64,000 nt of DNA, from contig NC_088915.1 in the NCBI RefSeq assembly GCF_963576675.1, positions 83,523,501 through 83,587,500 of the forward strand. The letters are read 5' to 3'. Positions within the stretch are counted from its first letter, which is position 1. Each line of letters opens with the position of its first letter. The notes beneath the pieces are model-generated. The model was not told the origin of the DNA. It saw nothing but the letters and a program-made list of their open reading frames with translations, and searched no databases. This DNA comes from Euphorbia lathyris (taxonomy: Eukaryota; Streptophyta; Magnoliopsida; Malpighiales; Euphorbiaceae). Below, in pieces: positions 43,801 to 56,000 of the stretch. Made by a program: the position numbers and the translations under genes.

Positions 43801-46266
43801 GGTCAGTTGATGAGTAATGATCCTTTGGACAAGGTAGTTCGCTATATCTGCAAACCATGGAGTGTTTTTGATCTGAATGCTACACAATTGTTCGTTGGGA
43901 AAAGTTTCCCTGATGTCAAGTTGTTCCTCCTGCTTGTTCATATCCAATCTGGGCAAGTGATCTACTGTAAGGTTCTCCGCGCCCTTTTTATCCCGAATTT
44001 CCAAGTCGAATTCTTGAAGCAATAAAATCCATCTGATCAACCGTGGTTTAGCATCTTGTCTTGAGATGAGGTACTTCAGTGCGGAGTGATCAATTAAAAC
44101 AATGACTTTGGCAAGAACAAGGTAAGATCAAAATTTATCGAAAGCGTATACAATGGCAAGTAGTTCTTTCTCGGTTATAGTATAGTTCTGCTGGGTTTCA
44201 GTGAGAGTTTTACTTGCATAATATATAGGCTTAAAGTGTTTGTCAATTCACTGTCCCAGAACAGCTCCAATACAAGTATCGCTTGCATCACACATCATCT
44301 CAAATGGCAGCCCCCAGTTGGGTGCAATAAGGATAGGTGCCTCCATCAACCTGTTCTTTAATTGTTCGAACGCTTGAATACACTTTTCTATGATCTTGAA
44401 TTCTGCATCCTTATGAAGTAAGGCAGATAGCGGCAGTGCAATTTTGGAGAAGTCCTTTATAAACCTTCGGTAGAAACCAGCATGTCCCAAGAAGCTACAC
44501 ACGTCCTCGACTGAAGGGGGAACATGCAACCTTTCAACGACTTCTAATTTTGCACGATCAACCTCTAATCCTTGTTCACCATGAAGTGGCATTTCTCCCA
44601 ATTAAGAACAAGATTGGTTTCCTTATAGCGTTTCAGAATAGCCTCCAGGTTGTTCAGACAGCTTGTGAATGTTTCCCCATACACAGAGAATTCATCCATG
44701 AAGATTTCAACTGTTCTCTGGATCATATCATGAAAGATGGCCATTATGCATCTCTGAAATGTAGCTGGAGCGTTGCATAATTCGAACATCATTCTTCGAA
44801 TGCGTAGGTGTCGAATGGGCAGGTGAACATGGTCTTTTCCTGATTAAGCGGGTGTATTGCGATCTGGTTGTATCTTGAGTAGCCATCAAGAAAACAATAG
44901 AATGCTTACATTGACAATCTCTCCAACATTTGATCGATGAAGGGCAGAGGGAAGTGATCCTTCCTTGTTGCTTCATTCAGTTTTCGATAGTCTATGCATA
45001 CTCTCCAACCTGTGACTGTTCTGGTTGGGATCAATACATTCCTCTCATTCGTTATAACCGTCATGCCTCCCTTCTTGGGAACAACTTGCACCGGACTCGT
45101 CCACACGCTGTCTGATATGGGATAGATTATTCCTGCATCCAGTAATTTAATCACTTTTGCTTTCACCACCTCCTTCATGTTTGGGTTTAACCATTTTTCT
45201 GGTTGTGCTGAGGCTTTGTGAACTTCCTCCATCAGTATGCGGTGGACGCATACTCCTGGGATGATTCCCTTGATATCGGAGATCTTTCATGCTAAGGCCT
45301 CCTTGTTATGGCGGAGTATGGTTAATGATTGGTCTTTTTGCTAGCTTTAGTTTGGAGGAGATGATAATAGGCAGTTTGTCTGGGGGATTCAGGAATGCGT
45401 ATTCTAGGTGAGATAGGAGAGGCTTGAATTCGAGCAAGGGTGGTTCTTCTATGGATGGTTTCATGGCAGTTGTTGGTGGATTGTTAAGAGGTTCAAAGAG
45501 CGACCGCCGGTTTGCAAACATGACTGGATGAGCCACTATTTCATCTTCGAACAGTTCTTCATTCTCTTTTTCAGAGTTCAGTTGGTCTTGCAAAAAGATT
45601 TGTTCATCAATAGAATCCATGAAATAGCAGGCATCATCACTAGGTGGGGGGATGTTTCATAGCTTCATTCATCTTGAACACTACTTTTTGATCATGGATT
45701 TTTAGAATTAATTTTTCATTTTGGACGTCAATTAGGGCCTTGCTAGTGGCTAAGAAAGGTCTCCATAGAATGATTGGTACATGTACATCTTCGTTCATGT
45801 CTATGATGATAAAATCCACGGGTAAAATGAATTTATCAACCTTGACAAGGACATCTTCTATGATCCCCATTGGGTACCTGATTGTCCTATTAGCTAATTG
45901 AATAGACATTCTGGTAGGTTGGGGTTCCCCTAATCCTAGCTGTTTGTAAATTGAATAAGGCATCAGGTCTATGCTTGCACCTAAGTCACATAAAGCATTA
46001 TCAATATTAAGATTTCCAATGGAACATGGACTAGAAAAACTCCCTGGATCCTTTAATTTCTACGGAAGAGGTTGCTTGTTCTGCAAGATGGACGAATAGT
46101 CTCTATTCAGTTGCACCATTGCTACGTTCTCCAGCTTTTTCTTGTTCTGAAGTAGTTCCTTCAGGAATTTCATATACATGGGCATTTGGGCCAATGCTTC
46201 AGCAAACGGAATGTTGATGTGCAGCTTCTTGAACACTTCTAGGAATTTCTTGAATTGCTTGTCCAT
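40877..46266 (-). pseudogene. Athila-like pol (protease-RT-RNase H-integrase), frameshifted
   Basis: Read from right to left on the minus strand. A linker with LHINIPFAEALAQMP (46060-46266) is followed by protease flank/core (45640-45963, MPYSIYKQLGLGEPQ). RT comes in pieces (44906-45232 with [19 protein letters not shown]; 44565-44792 with [10 protein letters not shown] and FMDEFSVYG; 44248-44601 with [16 protein letters not shown]), then RNase H around 44050-44300, then integrase zinc-binding and core (43000-44040 with [11 protein letters not shown]) and the C-terminal part (40877-41365 with SRWSGPF). The pieces use different frames, so several frameshifts and stops exist. The RT active site reads MDEF where MDDF is usual. 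A solo LTR splits the integrase region at 41371-42967. Confidence 0.85.
41371..42967 (+). mobile_element. Solo LTR (1597 bp, gypsy-type), TSD CTTAC
   Basis: Starts TGATAGGGGTC and ends GAGGCGCATCA. Exact flanks CTTAC lie at 41366-41370 and 42968-42972. It disrupts the integrase frame of the host element, which resumes on the other side. The plus orientation is suggested by a 'gtaaaaaccctagcttccacc' leader-like segment near 42113. An unusually GC-rich palindromic block lies at about 41800-41960. No internal coding region remains, as expected after LTR-LTR recombination. Confidence 0.85.
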
Positions 46267-46996
46267 TTGCTGATGTTTAAGCCTTTCTGGATACGGGATT
46301 CGTGGCAGGTATGCAGGTTCGTCCTGATTTCCAAGGTTGTTCTCGGGGTCATGGGTTGTTCCTTGGCTTCTTCAGTTGTATTCTATTATGCTGTGTGCTG
46401 CTACTTTTTAGAGGTTATAGGGAGTGATTTCACTGCTCGATCCGGTAGTTCTATGCCACTTCTCAGCATGATAGCTTGGACTTCCTCCTTGGGGTTTACC
46501 TCTGTTTTGCTCGGGAGGACTCCCTTGTTCTTTGGTATGACTATGTTGGTGAGCTGATGGATCTGTGTTTCCATGTTCTTGAAAGAATTTTGTGTTTGCT
46601 GCATGAACTGCATTAACATATCTTCCAATTTCTTGTCTTCTCTAGGCTGGTTGTTTGTCTGGTACCCATTATGGTTGTTCTTATTGCTCTGGTACGGTTG
46701 ACTTGGTTGTTTATCTGGTTGCTGGCTCCAGCCGAAATTGGGATGATTTCTCCAGGCAGGATTGTAGGTGTTGGAATAAGGATTTAGTGGCCTTTGACTC
46801 GTTCCTGCATAATCACATTGTTCTTGATTTGGACTCGGTTGGATGCACAAACAATCGGCTGATCGGTGATTTCCTTCACAGAAATCGCATTGAACCACTT
46901 GCATATTGTTGACTGGAGCTGCGTTTAGCCATGTAAGTTGTCTGCTCAGGAGATCTACTTGGGCAGCGAGTTTGGACACTTCTTCCACTACTGGTG

Positions 46997-48817
46997 TGAA
47001 GGAAAATAGACAAGCCTAGGCGCAACGGAATAATAAAATTTTAACTATTTTATCTATTTTCCTTTTCCAAGATCTGTTAATTGTTATTTCATATAAAGAG
47101 GGATAGAATTAAATACCTTTTCTGAAGAACTATCTACAGTTGCAAACGAAGTGCCCACAACTCTTAATCCGTGTATCACGAACAACAAAAGAAAACAACA
47201 CAGAAAAGAATAATTAATCAGTAATCAACCTTAATAATAGCAATCGCAATGATTGCCTCTAACAGAAATCGATACGAGATCAAAGAGAGAGTAAGAAAGA
47301 TTGTAATTAGCCGAGACGATTTCGGAACGGTTCCTCTTGCCCCTTGTATGTGTGTTGGGCGAAATATGGGATTAGGGAGTCTATTTATAGACTTCTCAAA
47401 ACCGTAATCACAGTTGTGTTAGGTAATTAATTAATTGGAATCTTATTCGGAATAGGATTCCTAATTAGATAATTAAATAAATACTTTACTATTATCTAAA
47501 TAATAACTAATTATATCTAGATAATTATTATTAATCAAATTAATAATTAATTAATGTTAGAGATAATTAATTAGAGTTTCAATCACATAAAAACTTTTAA
47601 TTAATATTATCAGATAATCCTTTAATTTAATTCATAACCATAATCAAATTATAATTATTAATCAAATTAATTTATCCCTAATTAATCTCCAAATTTCGGC
47701 CCATATATATAGTGTCTCACTAATTACATTTTTGTCCTCCGATTCCAAGTCCCATATGCGACCTATTAGGTTCTTTATTGCCACTAGCCGTATATATCCT
47801 TTGAAATTATTCATCATGATTAATTCCAACATATATATAACGGAATACCGTCGCGAGCTGTTACTAGAAGAACCTATGATATTCCCCCAGAGCAATTAAG
47901 AAGTTAGGTTGATAACTGACATTAACCTTTCTGTATTAGGTACAGTATAATACGATCATTCATCAACTATATCCTGTCGGTCAATTCCTTATAACCATGG
48001 AACGTGTCAAGATTACATATAACGAAGAGTCCGGTTTTACTTGTACAAGTTGAATTCACTCTGAAAAGATAAGTTAAGTGAAATGTTCATTTCTACTCTT
48101 AACTCTATCACCTTGCAAGGATTTCAGTCAATTCACCACAAGTGGCCATTTGGATATATCTCCCACTTATCAGGAGTGACGAATGCTCAATCTGACATTA
48201 ACTATTCTACAATTACTTTGTGTGATACCCAACCCTGCTCTCACACACCCCAGGCTCTCACATGTTGGATCGTGCTCGCACAGAATCAAAGTATCAGACT
48301 CCATAATCCAGAATCACTAATTAACGAATATTTGAGTCTGAGGATTAGTTATACCTACTAATACCAATGAGATGAACCGTTGATACATTAGATAAATCAA
48401 TCCATTCTGTTATCTAAAGTTGGGTCCCAATCCTAATGAACTCCTTCACCGGATCCATGTAACTGTCTAGATATCTGAATATCTAAAGCTTATGAGATCA
48501 GCTTTCTGTCTTGATAGAAAACACTGTTACATGCAAGTCTCAACAGTAATATGCCAACCCATATAACATATTACTTGACTTGGGTTTACTTTAAGTCTAT
48601 TGGTCTATTATAAAGTACAGTCTCACTTCATGCTTGTATGAACACTTTATAACTACTTAAATAAACTTAGGGTTACTTTCTTTATGAAAGATTTGTGCCT
48701 TTATATATAGTTACATTTTAATGCTATATATCTGATTAAACAAATGACTAAATAAACAATTTATTCATTAATATTTATATCCTAAAACAATTGTATTTAG
48801 GACACTAAACTCCAACA
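46997..48817 (-). mobile_element. Solo LTR (1821 bp, copia-type), TSD TGGTG
   Basis: On the minus strand it starts TGTTGGAGTTTAGTGTCC and ends CTTGTCTATTTTCCTTCA. Exact flanks TGGTG lie at 46992-46996 and 48818-48822. It lies inside gag, whose frame is kept across it. The start, TATA box and final segment resemble LTRs of plant copia elements; this lineage call is inference. Interior ORFs are not coding. Confidence 0.85.
47381..47390 (-). promoter_or_regulatory. TATA box of the solo copia LTR
   Basis: Minus-strand CTATAAATAG followed by ACTCCC and a C/A-rich leader, about 385 bp before the LTR end. It may still act as a promoter pointing left into the remaining gag/pol. Confidence 0.5.
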
Positions 48818-49818
48818 TGGTGAATCAGTTTCCCTTCTTCTGTCCTCCCTGAAGGAATGCCATTTGTAATTGGTGTTGACCAGTCTCTCGATCAGTTCAT
48901 ATAGTGCTTCTGGCTCAAGTTCTTCAAGATCCCCATTTGCTACTGATTTAAGTTGCATCTTGTGCACGTTAGTAAGACCATGATAAAAAGTTTGGATTTG
49001 CATCCACATGGGAATTTTGTGATTTGTAACTTTCCGCAGTAGATCTTTATATCGTTCCCATGCTTCAGATAAAGACTCATCTTCTTGTTGTGAAAAATGG
49101 GATACGACATTTCGTAATTTGATGGCTTGCGTAGGTGGGAAATATTTGGTGAGGAAGGCATTTTCCATAGCATCCCAAGTGCTTATGGAGCCTGGTTGAA
49201 GGTTTTTCATCCAGCATTTGGCTTTGTTTCTCAGAGAAATAGGGAATAGTTTGAGTCGAATGACATCGTCTGATACTCCTCGATTTGTTCTGAATGTATT
49301 GCACATTGTGACGAAGTCTTGGATGTGAGAATTTGGGTCTTCATTTGGTAGTCCTCCAAACTGAACAGCTATTTGGAGCATTTGAATCATGAAGGCCTTC
49401 ACTTCGAAGAGATTGTTGCCTTCATCAGGAATTACTATGCAGGATGAGTGGCCTTCCGTTGATGGCTTTGAGTATTCCTTCATCCCACGTTGTTCTTCTT
49501 CGTCCATGTTATCTCCTTGTTGTTCCTCCTTATTCTCCGGGTTTTCTGGTTGAGGTTCCTCTGGTTTCCTTTCAGCTTCAGGGTGTTGTTCTATTCTAGG
49601 CTGAGTTGGTTCCGCCAGCCTTTGCCTTGTTCTTATTCTCCTGACTGCGTTTCTTCGTCTGCGAGTTGCTTCAATTTCAGGATCAAGAGGAATAAGTGGG
49701 GCACATGTTCTTCGCATACGCTAGGAATAAGTGAATAGAACAATTATAACCCTGCACACTAGAACAAACAGGTCAAACCGACTAACACACTTTAAAAGTA
49801 TTATGATTGGATTTCCTA

Positions 49819-49836
49819 TCCCCGGCAACGGCGCTA
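49819..49836 (-). other. Primer-binding site (tRNA-Asp type) of the minus-strand element
   Basis: Minus-strand TAGCGCCGTTGCCGGGGA lies a few bases inside the 5' LTR. The second element has TGGCGCCGTTGCCGGGGA, so a G-to-A change has occurred here. Confidence 0.85.
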
Positions 49837-49842
49837 AAAACT

Positions 49843-51106
49843 TGTTGTCCTAAAATGTGAACACTAGCAAGTGCACTAGGTACAAGTAATAAAGTGATAA
49901 GTAAGATATCGTCTCCACGAGGATAGAACAAGCACACCCAAACACTTATAAAGATGAGTATAACCAAGTTTTATGAGTAACCAATCACTTAAGTTGAGTT
50001 GTGGTGTAGTTTGACATGACGAGATATTAAAGCAAGCGAAGAAAATGAAATTAACTTCAGATGTGAAAGGAACAGGTACACAACATACACAGAAATGACA
50101 TAGAGCATGCACTCCACTCCTTGTTCATTAAGTAGAAACAGCTTTGGCTTAAAGTATCTTTCACGAAAACCAGTTGAGTCAGGTGTCCCTTGTTCCCAAC
50201 ATTCTTTAAAAACAATCAAAATAAGTCTCCTTGAAATCGATATATCTTTAAGCTTTAAGAACAGGAAAGCATTTAATTGGAACAACTAAAATCTTTAACA
50301 TTTAATTAATTATGTCTCCATTTCATAATTAAATGTGCTCAATGAAAGTTCAGCTTTGCAAAGAGAGTCTCCTCGTAGTTGGTCTGCTAAGAAACATGTT
50401 AGCTAATCCTATTTAGCGTTAATTACTCATTGAACAGCCAAGCCAAGTATACTTAATGAGTTTGGAGGGAAGTTAACTTGCCCTTTTACCTGTTTTTGCT
50501 CCACTGCATACCTGTTTAATGAATTACTCACTCATGGTTGAATGAGGCAAGACAAAATTATAATGAGGAAAACAACAATTCATTCAAACACATAAAGCAA
50601 AATTACAAAGCTAAGGTTCAGATCCAAGAATATGAATGATCAACACACCAAATGAGGGCTCCTTAAATAGCCCGAAATTGTCCTGGAAATAATTGTTCAA
50701 GATAAAATAAAATAAGGAAGATATTGTCTGGCAGACTGTTCTGACAGTCAGGAACAGTCTACAACAAAGCAGTCAGCCTATGTTTTATCATTTCTTCTGT
50801 GAGAGATGGTTGTTCTGCCTCCAGCATTAACTCTTCTTCAGGAAAGGTCTTCAATGATTTTAGGGATGATTGATCTACAAACTTTTGGATACAAGCTGCA
50901 CCCGCGGGTTCTTGTTCTCGCCCTTGTTCTGCCCTTTCAGCACTCATTTCCTGCTTGTTCACCGTGTGGATTCTGCTACTGAATAGGCAGTTACTTTGTC
51001 ACAAACAATCTGTAAAAAAATGCATATTATGAGAACGATATGCTATATTATTGTTCTTTTTATACCCAAAGTTGCCAAGAATAGTATACACATTTTGCAC
51101 TTATCA
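49843..51106 (-). repeat. 5' LTR of the minus-strand Athila-like element
   Basis: About 1264 bp, partner of 38700-39957, with the same TGTTGTCC and TTATCA ends and followed by the target duplication ACTAT. Confidence 0.9.
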
Positions 51107-51111
51107 ACTAT

Positions 51112-51635
51112 ATTAATATCATAAATACTACATTGATCGATTTGCATCAGTAAAACAATAATGATGTGTCAACATGTAACTTCTTCTTTGTTTCAGTTTG
51201 TTGTCAATATTTTTTTTTGTGAAACATGACTTTGAAAGAACACAAGACAACAATCTATTACCCTAATAAACATTAAAGTGGAATAAATATAACTAATAAA
51301 AATGAATTAACCATTATAATGAATATACGAAAAGAAAGAAAATAAGAAGACAAAACAACAAATATAAATTTATAGACAAAAGGTATTTCTATATTTTGAC
51401 ACATCATGTGCAAAAAAATTAAAGGAAATAAATAACAATTCTCTTTATAATAATTTTTTTACTCTATTTTTCTATAAAAAGTTTACACTTAAATTTTATC
51501 GGTTGGAAATTGAAAAGGTTGCACAAATTTAATAGAGTTTATGCATTTATATGTGTATAATAGTAGAATATAAAAAAACATTATTATCTTCATGGGTGAG
51601 GCTATGCTTACTTTGTTTTTGACAAAATAAGCATT
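51112..51635. other. AT-rich spacer between the two Athila-like elements
   Basis: No gene. It continues the flank found before 38695 and ends at 51635 next to the second element. The segment 'gaggctatgcttactttgtttttgacaaaa' (51598-51627) resembles one arm of the 7217/9328 MITE family. Confidence 0.4.
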
Positions 51636-52897
51636 TGTTAGGCATGAAATTGACTACATTTTAACGTACTAATTATAATAAATTAAGGGTGTTTGTTGTG
51701 TTTTATTGCAAGAAGGAAGGTCTTATAGGTGCTTTTGTGCAGATAAGGAAAGTGTAAGCCGAACAGACTGGAAGCAGCCTGTTTCGCACATACCAAGAGG
51801 AGATTGAGCCATTCTTTGATCCAGCGGTCAAACGCCGAACTTTTGATGATGGATAACGACAGGACGGGACGTAGGTATGGCAGTAGCTACAGGCAGAAAG
51901 GCGGATAAGTGCAGTCGTAAAGCAACAAGATGAAAGGAAAGTTCGACCCTTGAGTGTTCAAGGGTCAAAAGGATCTTCACTACTTTTAGCATTTTTAGAT
52001 TTCTGAACAATTGACTTTTTATTGTAATATTTTGATCGGATAACTTTCTGGTACCTTTTTGGCCCTGACCTTTCCTTTAAATAGATGTAGTAAGGATAGG
52101 AAAGAAGAAAAGGATCTTTGGAAAAAGAAAAATATAGACTTAGTCCGGAAGAAAGAAAGCTCCAGAGATGGAGTTTCAGAGCTTTGAACCAGCAGATTGC
52201 TCACTCGCCAGTATGAGTGAGTAATCCTTTTGAATAGACGTGGCCAGTTGGGGCCGGTGATGTAAGCTTCCTAAGTCTATTAATGAATGAATGGTGTTAA
52301 TGTATGAAGTGTTTGATGAGGCTTTATATTTCAGTGCTTATGCATATATGCCTGTGTTAGATGAATGATAGGACATTGCTTTCATCTTCACCGAACTCTC
52401 TATCAAGCATCCAACCCCGAAGCAGAAATGTTAGGTGGTTTTATCAAGGGTTTTCTCATTTGAAATGCTGCTTCAATCTTAATGCAAGAAAGAACAAACC
52501 TTTAGGACGCTGTTGGTTTTAGTAAGTCTTAGAATCTTAAGAACACACGAGAGTTGACTTAAGTGAGCATTAAAGCAGAAACCTTGACTTCAGTTGCATC
52601 ATTCATGACTAATTAGGTTGTTTAGGAGCTTACGGTAACCTGTTCCGCTGTGCTTAGCATGTTCTACTCGTTTATCATTATCAAGTAATCATTTTTATTC
52701 GTAAAATCAATTGTTTAGTCACAAGTTTTCACATCTCTCAACATCTATCAATATAAAAGAGTCACACACCACGAACACCCTGTTCAGCAACGTTTTCTAG
52801 TAAAATTTGGTCCTCAATCCCTGTGGAGACGATACTTAACTTATCACTTTATTACTTGTATCTAGTGCACTTGCTAGAGTTTATTTTGAGGACAACA
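51636..52897 (+). repeat. 5' LTR of the plus-strand Athila-like element
   Basis: 1262 bp from TGTTAGGCATG to GAGGACAACA. The last 80 bp (tatcactttattacttgta..ctagtgcacttgctag) matches the corresponding LTR end of the 38700 element. Confidence 0.92.
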
Positions 52898-52903
52898 AGT
52901 TTT

Positions 52904-52921
52904 TGGCGCCGTTGCCGGGGA
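52904..52921 (+). other. Primer-binding site (tRNA-Asp type)
   Basis: TGGCGCCGTTGCCGGGGA starts six bases after the LTR, as in Athila elements. Confidence 0.9.
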
Positions 52922-53018
52922 TTGAAAGCAACAAATTTTATATGAAATTTTCTGTGAAACAAGGTGTTTTTAATCTGTTTGCTAAATAGTGCAGCCAGAA
53001 AGAGTTCTCTATCTATTT

Positions 53019-56000
53019 ATGCGCAGAGCTGGACCTCCTGTTTTTCCTATTGATCTCGAATTAGAGAGGACATGTAGACGAAACCGAGCGGGAGCTCGAC
53101 GTGGAAGATAAAGAGAGCGGCAAAGAGAAAGAAGGATGGCTGGAAGGGTACCGCCTGAACAACCAGTCCAACCAAATCAGGAAGAAGAGGGAGAGAATAA
53201 CAATCCTCCAGTTATGAGAATTAGAGACTATTCAATGCCAACCATGGAAGGACATTCGTTATGCATCGTGTTGCCCAACGAAGGAAACAACATGTTTGAG
53301 GTGAAAGCATCTATGATACAAATGTTGCAGGCAGCAGTACAGTTCAATGGATACCAGTCGGAAGATCCAAATGGGCATATCTAGGAGTTCATCACACTGT
53401 GCAACACCTTCAGATCAAACCGAGGAGTTTCTAAAGATGTGATCAGGCTAAAGCTGTTTCCTTTTTCTCTCAGAGACAAAGCAAAGAACTGGTTAAAGAA
53501 CTTACAGCTAGGAACAATCACCACTTGGGAAGAAATGGCCAGTGCTTTTCTGATGAAATATTTTCCACCTAGACAGACCATTAAACTTAGAAATGAGGTA
53601 TCCCATTTCGTACAAGAAGAGGATGAATCCTTAGCCGAGGCATGGGAAAGGTACAAGGAACTACTGAGAAGGGTACCAAATCATGGCATCCCCATGTGGA
53701 TGCAAGTGCAAAACTTTTACAATAGAGTCACTAACATTTATAAAATCCAGATCGAATCCATTGCCAATGGTAACCCTGAAGATCTTGAACCACAAGCCTT
53801 GTATGACTTTATTGAGAGAGTAGTGAACACGAGCTATAACTGGCACTCCGCCAGGAGTGAAGGAAAAAGAGTGGGGAACGATGATATTGTGTCAAAACTA
53901 ACTAGCCAGGTGGAACATCTTGCAAGACAGCTCGGGAAGATAAATGTATCATCAATTCACAATGAACCCCCGTTCAATGACATATGTGATTTTTGTGGAG
54001 GGCGTCATTTCAACATCAACTGTCCTGGAGTAAAGCAAGGAAAAGGTGAACAGGGAGAATGTGATTATGCCGGGTATAATCAAAGAAATCCACCATATCC
54101 ATACTCAAACACCTACAACCCAGCAACAAGAAATCACCCGAATTTCGGATGAATAGGGTAGTCTAATCAGCAGGAACAACCAAGGTATCAGCAACAATAG
54201 GGAGGACACTACCAGAGGCAACCTCAACAGCATTATAAACAACATGTTCCACCCAAGGAAGAAATAGAACCAGACATGAAGACAATGATGATGCAGTTCA
54301 TGAAGCAGACACAAGCCTCAATTAAAAATCTGGAGACACAGGTCCATCAACTCGCTGCATCTACGTCAAAAGGGAAAGGAATAATGCCAAGTAACACAGA
54401 GACAAACCCCAAAGGCGATGTCATGGCCATCACTCTGAGATCTGGTAAGCAAACTAAACCAACTGTACCTACTGATGAAAATGCTGAATGTGCAGGAACC
54501 TCCAAAAATGCTGAAAATGAGCAGAAACAAACTGTTTCTAGTCAAGAAGAACCAGTCGGGATAGAACCAACCAGTGATCAAGACCATGAGGGACAAGGAA
54601 AGAAGTACAAACCACCACCACCCTTTGTTCCACCTGTACTATATCCGACGAGGTTAATGAATAAGAAGTTGGAAGAACAAAATTCTAAAGTGCTAGACAC
54701 TTTGAGGAAGTTACATATCAACATTCCCTTCGTGGAAGCGCTTGCCCAGATGCCATCGTATGCAAAATTCCTGAAAGATATTTTGTTAAACAAGAAAAAA
54801 TTGGAAAACATCTCAATGATCCAACTCAACAGGGACTATTCTTCAATACTCCAGAACAAGCAGCAGCTTCCGAAAAAGCTAAAAGATCCAGGGAGTTTTT
54901 CCATTCCTTGTTTGATTGGCAAGTTAAATATTGAAAATGCACTATGTGATCTAGGAGCTAGCATAAACCTTATGCCATATTCTGTGTATGCTAAACTAGG
55001 ACTAGGAGAACCACAACCAACCAGAATGTCTATTCAGTTGGCCAACAGGTCAATCTGTTACCCTAGGGGAGTTGTGGAAGATGTTTTGGTCAAAGTGGGA
55101 AAATTCATATTACCTGTTGATTTTATCATAATGGACATAGATGAGGACCTACATGTTCCTATTATCCTAGGTAGACTGTTCTTAGCAACAGGTAAAGCAT
55201 TGATAGATGTGGGAGAGGGACAACTATTTTTGAGAATTAATGGGGAGGAAATCATTTTCAAAATGAATGAAGCAATGAGACGAGCTACCTCGAGTGATGA
55301 CACATGTTGTTTCTTAGATGATTTTCAAAGTCTTTCCACTTTGCAGGAACAGGAACAGGACACTCTCGAGACTCTCTTAGGAGAAGAGGTGAACTTATGT
55401 GAAGGAACAGGCTGTTCCATTGAATCCAACTTGCCCACACCTCCTCTAGATCCTACTGTTCCTACTCATCAAGAACCACCTGAAATACCCACTGTGCCGT
55501 TGTCTAAACCCGAACTAAAACCTTTACCCTCAAATCTCGAGTATGCCTTCCTGGAACCACCTAGCGGAAGCCTAGTGATTATATCTTCAAAGTTAACTCC
55601 TGACCAGAAAGCCCAACTCATGGAGGTGCTGCGGAGAAACAAGGATGCAATTGCATGGAAAATTGATGATATCAAGGGTATTAGCCCAACAGTCTGTGTT
55701 CACATAATTTTGATGGAGAAGGATCACAAGCCATCTATTCAGCCACAGCGTAGACTAAACCCCCACATGAAGGAGGTCGTGCGAAAAGAGGTGATCAAGC
55801 TGCTGGATGCCGGAATTATTTACCCTATTTCCGATAGTGTATGGACAAGCCCTGTTCATGTTGTTCCAAAGAAGGGAGGAACCACAGTGGTTCTCAACGA
55901 GAAAGATGAGTTGGTCCCTACGAGAACCATAACAGGATGGCGAGTTTGTGTGGATTACCGGAAGCTCAACGAAGCCACAAGGAAGGATCACTTCCCCTTC

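Larger units (their letters stand above)
46401..49717 (-). pseudogene. Athila-like gag, split by a solo LTR
   Basis: The minus-strand frame starts at the ATG ending 49717 (MRRTCAPLIPLDPEIEATRR) and is open to 48823, with the retrotransposon gag domain (LKLFPISLRNKAKCWMKNL, WERYKDLLRKV). After the solo LTR it resumes in the same frame at 46991, with a zinc knuckle CDFCEGNHRSADC and a Gln/Asn/Pro/Tyr-rich segment, and stops at 46401. Apart from the insertion the gag frame is intact, so the solo LTR insertion may have been a main inactivating event; the later frame change before pol is a separate lesion. Confidence 0.85.
38700..51106 (-). mobile_element. Athila-like Ty3/gypsy element, complete ends, decayed, with nested solo LTRs
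   Basis: 12.4 kb in total. LTRs 38700-39957 and 49843-51106 start TGTTGTCC and end TTATCA on the plus strand. Flanks ACTAT (38695-38699, 51107-51111) are the 5-bp target duplication. On the minus strand the order is 5' LTR, primer-binding site like tRNA-Asp, gag, protease, RT, RNase H, integrase, polypurine tract, 3' LTR. The DLGAS-type protease region, tRNA-Asp primer site and LTR homology with the element at 51636 place it near Athila. Only about 0.9 kb lies between integrase and the 3' LTR, so the ATHILA (env-position) ORF is missing. Two solo LTRs (41371-42967, 46997-48817) interrupt it. Removing 3.4 kb of insertions leaves about 9.0 kb. Confidence 0.93.
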
